Source: Streptococcus mitis (lineage in GTDB: Bacteria > Bacillota > Bacilli > Lactobacillales > Streptococcaceae). Taken from it: a stretch of 64,000 nt of DNA. The translations under genes and the position numbers were made by a program. Under the pieces are notes generated by a model that had not been told where the DNA came from, did no database searches, and saw only the letters and a list, made by a program, of their open reading frames with translations. Shown one piece after another: positions 57,108 through 64,000 of this stretch; positions within the stretch are counted from its first letter, which is position 1, and every line of letters begins with the position of its first letter. The stretch is from contig NZ_JALDTZ010000005.1 of the NCBI RefSeq assembly GCF_023109105.1, positions 39,047 through 103,046 on the forward strand. Reading direction: 5' to 3'.

Positions 57108-59150
57108 ATGAGAAAATTTGATAGCCATTCGATTCCGATTCGGCTTAATTTATTGTTTTCAATTGTTATTTTGCTTTTTATGGCCATTATTGGTCGCCTG
57201 CTTTATATGCAGGTTTTGAACAAGGATTTTTATGAGGCAAAATTAGCATCGGCTAGTAAAACAAAGGTGACCACTAGTTCAGCCCGTGGACAAATCTACG
57301 ATGCAACAGGGAAACCTCTCGTCGAAAACACCATCAAGCAAGTTGTATCTTTTACAAGGAACAACAAAATGACGGCTGCAGATTTAAAAGAAACAGCCAA
57401 GAAGTTGCTGGCTTATGTGGGAGTTTCTTCTCCAACATTGACTGATCGACAGTTGGCAGATTACTACCTAGCAGATCAAGATGTCTATAAGAAAGCAGTG
57501 GAAAGTTTACCACGTGAGAAGCGACTTGATTCTGATGGCAATCAATTATCTGAATCCGAGCTTTACAATAATACTGTTGAAAGTATCGATCCAAGCCAAT
57601 TGGCCTACTCTGATGACGAAAAGAAAGAAATTTACCTCTTTAGCCAACTTAATGCAGTTGAAAATTTTGCGACAGGGACCATTGCCACAGACTCCTTGAC
57701 AGATACTCAGATTGCCTTGATAGCTTCTGCTTCTAAGAATTTACCTGGTATCAGTATTTCAACTTCGTGGGATCGAAAGGTTTTAGAGACTTCTCTTTCG
57801 TCTATAGTAGGAAGTGTATCCAGTGAAAAAGCTGGTCTTCCAGCTGAAGAAGCAGATGCTTATATCAAAAAGGGTTATTCTCTAAATGACCGTGTTGGAA
57901 CCTCTTATCTAGAAAAACAATATGAAGAAACCTTGCAAGGAAAACGTTCTGTGAAAGAAATCCAGCTAGACAAGTATGGCAATATGGAAAGTGTCGAAAA
58001 TATCGAAGATGGTACCAAAGGGAATAATATTAAACTGACCATCGATTTGGCCTTTCAAGATAGCGTGGACAATCTTCTTAAGAGTTATTTCAATTCCGAG
58101 TTAGGAAATGGAGGAGCCAGATATTCTGAAGGTGTTTATGCAGTTGCTTTGAACCCAAAAACAGGTGCAGTTTTGTCTATGTCAGGGCTCAAACATGATT
58201 TGAAAACGGGAGAGTTGACGCCTGATTCCTTGGGAACGGTAACCAATGTCTTTGTCCCAGGTTCGGTTGTCAAGGCGGCGACCATCAGTTCTGGTTGGGA
58301 GAATGGAGTCTTGTCAGGGAACCAGACCTTGACAGACCAACCGATTGTCTTCCAAGGCTCAGCTCCGATTAATTCTTGGTATACTCAAGCCTACGGTTCA
58401 TTCCCGATTACAGCTGTGGAAGCCTTGGAGTATTCTTCTAATGCCTATATGGTTCAAACGGCTTTGGGCATTATGGGGCAGACCTATCAACCCAATATGT
58501 TTGTTTTAACTAACAATTTAGAATCCGCTATGGGGAAACTTCGTTCGACATTTGCTGAATATGGTCTTGGAGCCTCAACAGGTATTGATCTTCCAGATGA
58601 GTCAACTGGTTTTATACCAAAAGAGTATAATTTTGCTAATTACATTACCAATGCATTTGGTCAGTTTGATAACTACACCCCAATGCAATTGGCCCAGTAT
58701 GTTGGAACCATTGCTAACAATGGTGTTCGAATTGCACCTCACATTGTTGAGGGAATTTATGGAAATAATGAACAAGGTGGCTTAGGGAACTTAATCCAAT
58801 CTATTGATACCAAGGAAATGAATAAAATTAATATTTCTGAGTCTGATGTTTCCATCCTCCAACAAGGATTTTATCAAGTTTCACATGGTGGGAGTGCTCT
58901 GACGACAGGTCGTGCCTTTTCCAATGGTGCAGCTGTATCCATTAGTGGTAAAACAGGTACTGCCGAAAGTTATGTTGAGGGAGGTCAAAAAGCTAACAAT
59001 ACCAATGCTGTGGCTTATGCACCATCAGATAATCCTCAAATCGCTGTAGCTGTTGTCTTCCCTCATAACACCAACCTTACAAATGGTGTCGGACCTTCTA
59101 TTGCGCGCGATATTATCAACCTCTATAACCAACATCATCCAATGAATTAG
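57108..59150 (+). CDS. pbp2B: Penicillin-binding protein 2B
   Basis: 680 aa from ATG 57108 ('[24 protein letters not shown]'), the exact pneumococcal PBP2b length; the ATG five codons earlier is less likely. Membrane anchor 13-33, class B dimerisation domain, transpeptidase domain with SVVK (active Ser near 386), SSN (443-445), KTGT near 615. Residue 446, next to SSN, is Ala (GCC at 58443-58445) where penicillin-susceptible pneumococci have Thr; 'GLGASTGID' also differs from the susceptible pneumococcal form. Makes peripheral peptidoglycan in elongation. Confidence 0.95.
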   Translation: MRKFDSHSIPIRLNLLFSIVILLFMAIIGRLLYMQVLNKDFYEAKLASASKTKVTTSSARGQIYDATGKPLVENTIKQVVSFTRNNKMTAADLKETAKKLLAYVGVSSPTLTDRQLADYYLADQDVYKKAVESLPREKRLDSDGNQLSESELYNNTVESIDPSQLAYSDDEKKEIYLFSQLNAVENFATGTIATDSLTDTQIALIASASKNLPGISISTSWDRKVLETSLSSIVGSVSSEKAGLPAEEADAYIKKGYSLNDRVGTSYLEKQYEETLQGKRSVKEIQLDKYGNMESVENIEDGTKGNNIKLTIDLAFQDSVDNLLKSYFNSELGNGGARYSEGVYAVALNPKTGAVLSMSGLKHDLKTGELTPDSLGTVTNVFVPGSVVKAATISSGWENGVLSGNQTLTDQPIVFQGSAPINSWYTQAYGSFPITAVEALEYSSNAYMVQTALGIMGQTYQPNMFVLTNNLESAMGKLRSTFAEYGLGASTGIDLPDESTGFIPKEYNFANYITNAFGQFDNYTPMQLAQYVGTIANNGVRIAPHIVEGIYGNNEQGGLGNLIQSIDTKEMNKINISESDVSILQQGFYQVSHGGSALTTGRAFSNGAAVSISGKTGTAESYVEGGQKANNTNAVAYAPSDNPQIAVAVVFPHNTNLTNGVGPSIARDIINLYNQHHPMN

Positions 59151-59160
59151 AAAGGAACAT

Positions 59161-59757
59161 ATGCTTTATCCAACACCTATTGCTAAGCTAATTGACAGTT
59201 ATTCGAAGTTACCGGGTATCGGGATTAAGACGGCTACCCGTCTGGCCTTCTATACTATTGGAATGTCTGATGACGATGTCAATGAATTTGCTAAAAATCT
59301 CCTTTCTGCTAAGAGAGAGCTAACCTATTGCTCCATCTGTGGTCGTTTGACTGATGACGATCCTTGTTCTATCTGTACCGATCCAAGTCGTGACCAGAAA
59401 ACGATTTTAGTCCTCGAGGATAGTCGTGATGTGGCAGCCATGGAGAACATCCAAGAATACCATGGACTCTATCATGTCTTACATGGTCTTATTTCTCCCA
59501 TGAATGGTATCAGTCCAGATGATATCAATCTCAAGAGTCTCATGACTCGTCTGATGGATAGCGAGGTTTCAGAAGTGATTGTGGCCACAAATGCTACGGC
59601 AGATGGTGAAGCGACATCCATGTATCTTTCACGTTTGCTCAAGCCAGCTGGGATCAAGGTTACGCGTCTAGCACGAGGTCTCGCTGTGGGAGCAGATATC
59701 GAGTATGCGGACGAAGTTACACTCTTACGAGCCATTGAAAATCGAACAGAGCTGTAA
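59161..59757 (+). CDS. recR: Recombination protein RecR
   Basis: 198 aa. HhH motif '[15 protein letters not shown]' (18-32), four-cysteine zinc finger '[16 protein letters not shown]' (57-72), Toprim domain ('[13 protein letters not shown]' and '[10 protein letters not shown]'). Works with RecF/RecO to load RecA at gaps. Ten bases after pbp2B (RBS GAAAGGAAC), probably co-transcribed. Confidence 0.96.
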   Translation: MLYPTPIAKLIDSYSKLPGIGIKTATRLAFYTIGMSDDDVNEFAKNLLSAKRELTYCSICGRLTDDDPCSICTDPSRDQKTILVLEDSRDVAAMENIQEYHGLYHVLHGLISPMNGISPDDINLKSLMTRLMDSEVSEVIVATNATADGEATSMYLSRLLKPAGIKVTRLARGLAVGADIEYADEVTLLRAIENRTEL

Positions 59758-59800
59758 GTCTAGACAAATTAACAAACTCAATTCATTTATACAAAAATCA

Positions 59801-59836
59801 CGGAGATCGACAGTTGTTTTATCGGTCTCTTTTTAG
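59801..59836 (+). terminator. Terminator after recR
   Basis: GGAGATCGA/TCGGTCTC stem (one G-U) with an 11-base loop followed by TTTTT. Confidence 0.65.
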
Positions 59837-59885
59837 ATTTATTGAAGACCAGTATCAGGTTCAAGTTTCAAAAAAGAAGCAAATA

Positions 59886-59894
59886 TGATATACT
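59886..59894 (+). promoter_or_regulatory. ddl promoter (extended -10)
   Basis: TGA-TATACT (hexamer 59889-59894) 38 bases before the ATG; -35 poor (TTTCAA, spacer 17). Confidence 0.5.
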
Positions 59895-59931
59895 AAAGAA
59901 CGAGTATTCTATTAGAATTGGAACAAATAAT

Positions 59932-60975
59932 ATGAAACAAACGATTATTCTTTTATACGGTGGACGTAGTGCAGAGCGTGAAGTCTCTGTTCTTTCAGCT
60001 GAAAGTGTCATGCGTGCGGTCAACTACGACCGTTTCACAGTCAAGACTTTCTTCATCTGCCAGTCAGGTGACTTTATTAAAACGCAAGAATTTAGCCATA
60101 CTCCAGGTCAAGAGGATCGTCTTATGACCAATGAAACCATTGATTGGGATAAGAAAGTTGCACCAAGTGCTATCTACGAAGATGGTGCAGTGGTCTTTCC
60201 AGTCCTTCATGGTCCGATGGGAGAGGATGGCTCAGTTCAAGGATTCCTTGAAGTTTTGAAAATGCCTTACGTCGGTTGTAACATCTTGTCATCTAGTCTT
60301 GCCATGGATAAAATCACGACCAAGCGTGTCTTAGAATCTGTCGGGATTGCCCAAGTTCCTTATGTGGCCATCGTTGAAGGCGATGATGTGACTTCTAAAA
60401 TCACCGAAGTTGAAGAAAAATTGACTTATCCAGTCTTCACAAAACCATCAAACATGGGTTCAAGTGTCGGTATTTCTAAGTCTGAAAATCAAGAAGAACT
60501 CCGTCAAGCTTTGAAACTTGCCTTCCAATATGACAGCCGTGTCTTGGTTGAGCAAGGGGTTAATGCCCGTGAAATCGAGGTTGGTCTCTTGGGCAACTAC
60601 GATGTCAAAAGCACGCTTCCAGGGGAAGTAGTCAAGGATGTTGCCTTTTATGACTACGATGCCAAGTATATTGACAACAAGATTACTATGGACATCCCAG
60701 CCAAAATCAGTGATGATGTGGTAGCTGTCATGCGCCAAAATGCAGAAACAGCCTTCCGTGCGATTGGTGGGCTCGGTCTCTCTCGTTGCGATTTCTTCTA
60801 TACAGATAAGGGAGAGGTTTTCCTCAACGAGCTCAATACCATGCCAGGTTTCACCCAGTGGTCTATGTATCCATTACTTTGGGACAATATGGGAATCAGC
60901 TACCCAGAACTAATCGAGCGTTTGGTTGACCTTGCCAAGGAAAGTTTTGACAAGCGCGAAGCGCATTTGCTATAA
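59932..60975 (+). CDS. ddl: D-alanine--D-alanine ligase
   Basis: 347 aa from ATG 59932 ('[24 protein letters not shown]'), the standard Ddl length; the frame upstream runs through the promoter. ATP-grasp fold with '[16 protein letters not shown]', '[15 protein letters not shown]' and '[12 protein letters not shown]'. The Tyr/Phe specificity position cannot be assigned with confidence here, but the chromosomal context implies the normal D-Ala-D-Ala enzyme. Linked to pbp2B, so ddl alleles hitchhike with pbp2B exchanges. Confidence 0.95.
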   Translation: MKQTIILLYGGRSAEREVSVLSAESVMRAVNYDRFTVKTFFICQSGDFIKTQEFSHTPGQEDRLMTNETIDWDKKVAPSAIYEDGAVVFPVLHGPMGEDGSVQGFLEVLKMPYVGCNILSSSLAMDKITTKRVLESVGIAQVPYVAIVEGDDVTSKITEVEEKLTYPVFTKPSNMGSSVGISKSENQEELRQALKLAFQYDSRVLVEQGVNAREIEVGLLGNYDVKSTLPGEVVKDVAFYDYDAKYIDNKITMDIPAKISDDVVAVMRQNAETAFRAIGGLGLSRCDFFYTDKGEVFLNELNTMPGFTQWSMYPLLWDNMGISYPELIERLVDLAKESFDKREAHLL

Positions 60976-60983
60976 AATGAAAG

Positions 60984-61047
60984 AGAGGGTAGGAGCCAGA
61001 ACCATCACTGCAAGGTGACTAGAGTTCTCGAGCTTCGACCCTTTTTA
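60984..61047 (+). promoter_or_regulatory. Structured leader / terminator before murF
   Basis: GGGT...ACCCTTTTT outer arms (60987-61046) enclose AGAAC/GTTCT and CAC/GTG pairs. It may be the ddl terminator; the T run is only 12 bases before the murF ATG and overlaps its ribosome site AAAGGAG, so attenuation of murF is possible. Confidence 0.4.
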
Positions 61048-61058
61048 AAGGAGTAGAA

Positions 61059-62432
61059 ATGAAATTAACAATCCATGAAGTGGCCCAAGTTGTCGGAGCT
61101 AAAAATGATATCAGCATATTTGAGGATACCCAGTTAGAAAAAGCTGAGTTTGATAGTCGTTTGATTGCTACAGGGGACTTGTTTGTGCCCCTCAAGGGAG
61201 CGCGTGATGGCCACGACTTTATCGAAACAGCCTTTGAAAATGGTGCCACAGTAACCCTGTCTGAGAAAGAAATCGCAAACCATCCCTACATTTTAGTAGA
61301 TGATGTTTTGACTGCCTTTCAAAAACTAGCAGCCTACTATCTTGAAAAAACAGCGGTTGATGTCTTTGCAGTTACAGGTTCAAATGGCAAGACAACGACC
61401 AAGGATATGTTAGCGCACTTGCTATCAACAACCTACAAAACATACAAGACACAAGGCAACTACAATAACGAGATTGGGCTTCCCTATACAGTTCTCCACA
61501 TGCCTGAAGGAACAGAAAAATTAGTCTTGGAGATGGGGCAGGATCGCTTGGGAGATATTCATCTCTTGTCTGAATTGGCTCATCCAAAAACAGCCATCGT
61601 GACCTTGGTTGGAGAGGCTCATTTAGCCTTTTTCAAAGACCGTTCCGAGATCGCTAAAGGGAAAATGCAAATTGCAGATGGTATGGCTTCAGGTTCTTTG
61701 CTTTTGGCGCCAGCAGACCCGATTGTAGAGGACTACTTGCCTACTGATAAAAAAGTGGTTCGTTTTGGCCCAGGAGCAGAATTGGAAATTACAGAACTGG
61801 TTGAGCGTAAGGACAGTCTGACATTTAAGACTAATTTCTTGGAACAAGCCCTTGATTTGCCAGTGACTGGTAAGTACAATGCCACTAATGCTATGATTGC
61901 ATCCTATGTTGCCCTGCAAGAAGGAGTGACTGAGGAGCAGATTCGTCAGGCCTTCCAAAATCTTGAATTGACGCGTAACCGTACCGAGTGGAAGAAAGCA
62001 GCCAATGGTGCAGATATCCTATCAGATGTTTACAATGCCAATCCAACTGCTATGAAGCTGATTTTAGAGACTTTCTCTGCCATTCCAGCCAATGAAGGTG
62101 GCAAGAAAATTGCAGTGTTGGCGGATATGAAGGAACTGGGTGAGCAGTCTATTCAACTCCATAATCAGATGATTTTGAGCCTAGCACCAGATGTAATTGA
62201 TACTGTGATTTTCTATGGGGAAGACATTGCTGAATTAGCCCAACTTGCCAGTCAAATGTTCCCAATCGGCCACGTCTACTACTTCAAGAAAACAGAAGAC
62301 CAAGACCAATTTGAAGACCTAGTCAAGCAGGTCAAAGAAAGCCTTGGAGCTAATGACCAAATCTTGCTCAAAGGCTCTAACTCTATGAATTTAGCCAAGC
62401 TGGTAGAAAGTTTAGAAAATGAAGCCAAGTGA
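61059..62432 (+). CDS. murF: UDP-MurNAc-tripeptide--D-Ala-D-Ala ligase
   Basis: 457 aa Mur ligase: N-terminal UDP-binding domain ('AEFDSRLIATGDLFVPLKGARDGHDFIETAFENGA'), ATP loop 'VTGSNGKTTTKDML' (about 106-119), 'QGNYNNEIGLPYTVL', and C-terminal domain 'NRTEWKKAANGADILSDVYNANPTAMK'. Adds the D-Ala-D-Ala made by Ddl, encoded just upstream. The last 14 bases overlap the start of the Nudix gene. Confidence 0.95.
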   Translation: MKLTIHEVAQVVGAKNDISIFEDTQLEKAEFDSRLIATGDLFVPLKGARDGHDFIETAFENGATVTLSEKEIANHPYILVDDVLTAFQKLAAYYLEKTAVDVFAVTGSNGKTTTKDMLAHLLSTTYKTYKTQGNYNNEIGLPYTVLHMPEGTEKLVLEMGQDRLGDIHLLSELAHPKTAIVTLVGEAHLAFFKDRSEIAKGKMQIADGMASGSLLLAPADPIVEDYLPTDKKVVRFGPGAELEITELVERKDSLTFKTNFLEQALDLPVTGKYNATNAMIASYVALQEGVTEEQIRQAFQNLELTRNRTEWKKAANGADILSDVYNANPTAMKLILETFSAIPANEGGKKIAVLADMKELGEQSIQLHNQMILSLAPDVIDTVIFYGEDIAELAQLASQMFPIGHVYYFKKTEDQDQFEDLVKQVKESLGANDQILLKGSNSMNLAKLVESLENEAK

Positions 62433-63030
62433 TTTTGTCAAGTATTTGCAAAGAATGATTGCCATTACAGATACTGGATTAACCTTTACAAAGGATCCTT
62501 TTGACCGTGAGCGCTACGAGGACTTGCGAGGTCTTTTATCTGAAATGTTGAATCAGGGATCAGACCTTGATGCAGAAGAAGTGGCAGAAGTCTTGAAACC
62601 AACTTCCTCTTATGCGACCCCGTTAATGGACGTCCGTGCTTGGATTGTTGAGGACGAAAAGATTTGTCTGGTTAGGGGACAAGGAGAGAATGATTGGGCT
62701 TTGCCAGGTGGCTTTGGTGAAGTCGGCTATTCTCCAACCGAAAATATTCTCAAGGAAATCGAAGAAGAAACTGGTTTTGAAGCCAAAGTAGAAAGACTAC
62801 TAGCTGTTTTTGATACCAATCGTTTCCAACTACAGAGCAAACAATATACAAAGTTTGTTTTTGAATGTAAGCTTCTTGATGGACAATTCCAAGAAAATCA
62901 AGAAATTGCTGACCTTCAATTTTTTGCCATTGACCAACTGCCAACCTTATCAGAAAAACGCATTACCAAGGAGCAAATAGAGATTCTTTGGCAGGTTTAT
63001 CAAGGTCAGAGGGAGCAATATCTTGATTAA
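62419..63030 (+). CDS. Nudix hydrolase, YjhB type
   Basis: 203 aa. The N-terminal helical domain of about 70 residues ('FVKYLQRMIAITDTGLTFTKDPFDRERYEDLRGLL') precedes a Nudix domain with GGFGEVGYSPTEN...KEIEEETGF. The first Nudix glutamate position holds Tyr, as in the YjhB-like subgroup ('GG-x-DVG-x-SP-x-EN'), while the REUXEEXGU core is intact. Substrate unknown (NDP-sugar or ADP-ribose-like). Overlaps murF by 14 bases. Confidence 0.85.
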   Translation: MKPSDFVKYLQRMIAITDTGLTFTKDPFDRERYEDLRGLLSEMLNQGSDLDAEEVAEVLKPTSSYATPLMDVRAWIVEDEKICLVRGQGENDWALPGGFGEVGYSPTENILKEIEEETGFEAKVERLLAVFDTNRFQLQSKQYTKFVFECKLLDGQFQENQEIADLQFFAIDQLPTLSEKRITKEQIEILWQVYQGQREQYLD

Positions 63031-63074
63031 GAAGATGATTATCGTATTTCTAAATCCATTTTTCTTAAGTAGCG

Positions 63075-63083
63075 TGGTATAAT
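63075..63083 (+). promoter_or_regulatory. Extended -10 promoter
   Basis: TGG-TATAAT (hexamer 63078-63083) 38 bases before the ATG at 63121; no good -35. Confidence 0.55.
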
Positions 63084-63120
63084 AATATGCAGGAAAATTT
63101 TGAATCATGAGGAAGACTAG

Positions 63121-63825
63121 ATGAATTTATGGGATATTTTCTTTACGACCCAAGCAACAGAGCCACCCAAATTTGACCTTTTTTGGTATGTTAGCCTATT
63201 TACGCTCTTGGCCTTGACCTTTTATACGGCCTATCGTTATCGTGAAAAGAAGGCTTACCAACGATTTTTCCAGATTTTACAGGCGGTTCAGTTAATTCTC
63301 CTTTATGGTTGGTATTGGGTCAATCATATGCCACTGTCAGAAAGTCTACCTTTTTACCATTGCCGTATGGCTATGTTTGTGGTGCTCTTGCTTCCTGGTC
63401 AGTCTAAATTTAGGCAGTATTTTGCATTACTAGGAACATTTGGGACATTAGCAGCCTTTGTTTATCCAGTGCCAGATGCTTATCCTTTCCCACATATTGC
63501 GATTTTATCCTTTATCTTTGGGCATTTAGCACTCTTGGGGAACTCTCTAGTTTATCTATTGAGACAGTATAATGCGCGGTTGCTGGATGTGAAGGGAATT
63601 TTTCTCATGACCTTTGCCCTAAATGCCTTGATTTTTGTGGTCAATTTGGTGACAGGTGGCGATTACGGATTCTTGACAAAACCGCCATTGGTTGGAGATC
63701 ACGGCTTAGTAGCTAATTATTTAATCGTTTCTCTTGCCTTGTCAGCGGCGATTACATTGACAAAGAAAATTTTGGAACTATTTTTAGAACAAGAAGCAGA
63801 AAAAATGATTGCAAAGAAAGCTTAG
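63121..63825 (+). CDS. YwaF/TIGR02206 family membrane protein
   Basis: 234 aa with seven or so helices. 'LLYGWYWVNHMPLSESLPFYHCRMAMFVVLLL' (HCR motif near residue 80) and 'PHIAILSFIFGHLALL' are characteristic of the YwaF family of integral membrane proteins without known function. Own promoter; it ends inside a terminator hairpin. Confidence 0.82.
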   Translation: MNLWDIFFTTQATEPPKFDLFWYVSLFTLLALTFYTAYRYREKKAYQRFFQILQAVQLILLYGWYWVNHMPLSESLPFYHCRMAMFVVLLLPGQSKFRQYFALLGTFGTLAAFVYPVPDAYPFPHIAILSFIFGHLALLGNSLVYLLRQYNARLLDVKGIFLMTFALNALIFVVNLVTGGDYGFLTKPPLVGDHGLVANYLIVSLALSAAITLTKKILELFLEQEAEKMIAKKA

Positions 63826-63843
63826 AAATGAGCTTTCTTTTTT
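63811..63843 (+). terminator. Terminator overlapping the last codons
   Basis: AAAGAAAGCT...AGCTTTCTTTTTT; the stop codon lies in the loop. Confidence 0.75.
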
Positions 63844-63845
63844 GT

Positions 63846-64000
63846 ACAATAGACAGATTGTTGACAAAGTTTACAGTGAATGAATTTCTAAACAGAAAAA
63901 CTAAAAAATTGAGCTAAATTCCCAAACTAAGTTCCATCGCTAATTCAAGTGGAAGTTAGTCTGATAAAAACCCTAAAAACCAGTGGCAATCCGTGTCAAG
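63846..64000. other. AT-rich end of window, no gene seen
   Basis: Contains a TTGACA-like hexamer (63861-63866, GTTGACAAAG) but no matching -10 and no open frame of note within the window. Confidence 0.3.

Overview
The window looks like the chromosome of a mitis-group Streptococcus (S. mitis / S. pneumoniae / S. pseudopneumoniae cluster). The reasons are four BOX elements (A-B-C modules typical of pneumococci and close relatives), a PBP2b of exactly pneumococcal length (680 aa), the pneumococcal-type neighbourhoods recG-axe-nanA-sialic acid locus and pbp2b-recR-ddl-murF, and the DnaB/DnaI primosome of Firmicutes. The species cannot be fixed from the sequence alone; the absence of nanB and of the PTS gene from the sialic acid locus argues for a commensal mitis/oralis-type strain.

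Layout. 1-1.4 kb: two unrecognised membrane proteins. 1.46-5.85 kb: a decayed element bounded by direct repeats that include the 3' end of tRNA-Lys(CTT). It carries an LtrA-family gene, an HdeD-family gene, two copies of a beheaded XRE regulator, a truncated glycine-rich membrane protein and integrase-tail-like scraps. 5.84-6.11 kb: tRNA-Lys directly downstream of a 6S-type RNA, followed by rarA. 7.5-15.5 kb: DUF3013, a Nudix protein, prmA-rsmE, oligoendopeptidase F, acetoin/diacetyl reductase, a DUF2785 protein and an aquaporin. 15.8-18.2 kb: queCDEF (preQ1 synthesis) behind an attenuator-like leader. 18.3-22.8 kb: trxA, a DUF4649 protein, a MarR regulator with likely operators, an LrgAB/CidAB-type pair and a GntR-ABC transporter operon. 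22.9-27.5 kb: nrdR-dnaB-dnaI-nitroreductase-der. 27.6-37.1 kb: three small membrane proteins (two are tandem duplicates), secA, two tandem DAHP synthases, acpS-alr-recG.

37.1-56.9 kb is a carbohydrate/sialic acid island: an acetyl esterase, a cell-wall-anchored sialidase (NanA) with a C-terminal repeat array and LPXTG signal, a partial copy of the esterase gene, then two ABC importers without an ATPase gene (a shared ATPase such as MsmK must be elsewhere), two YhcH proteins, a Gfo/Idh oxidoreductase, NanE, a YesL/DUF624 protein, sialate lyase, a ROK kinase and a divergent RpiR regulator. Sialic acid is released outside, imported, opened (YhcH), cleaved to ManNAc + pyruvate, phosphorylated and epimerised to GlcNAc-6-P. 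At least four promoters in this island share one architecture: two GAAASTA-type boxes, the proximal one 51-52 bp upstream of the -10 hexamer, and in three of them a cre palindrome sitting on the -35. This is a compact sialate-plus-glucose control design.

57.1-63.8 kb: pbp2b (with Ala at position 446 in the SSN motif region), recR, ddl, murF, a Nudix hydrolase and a YwaF-family membrane protein. I found no CRISPR array, no intact IS element and no obviously novel defence system. The most notable points are the nan promoter architecture, the tRNA-Lys element remnant, the repeat-flanked nanA cassette, the MarR operators and the que leader.
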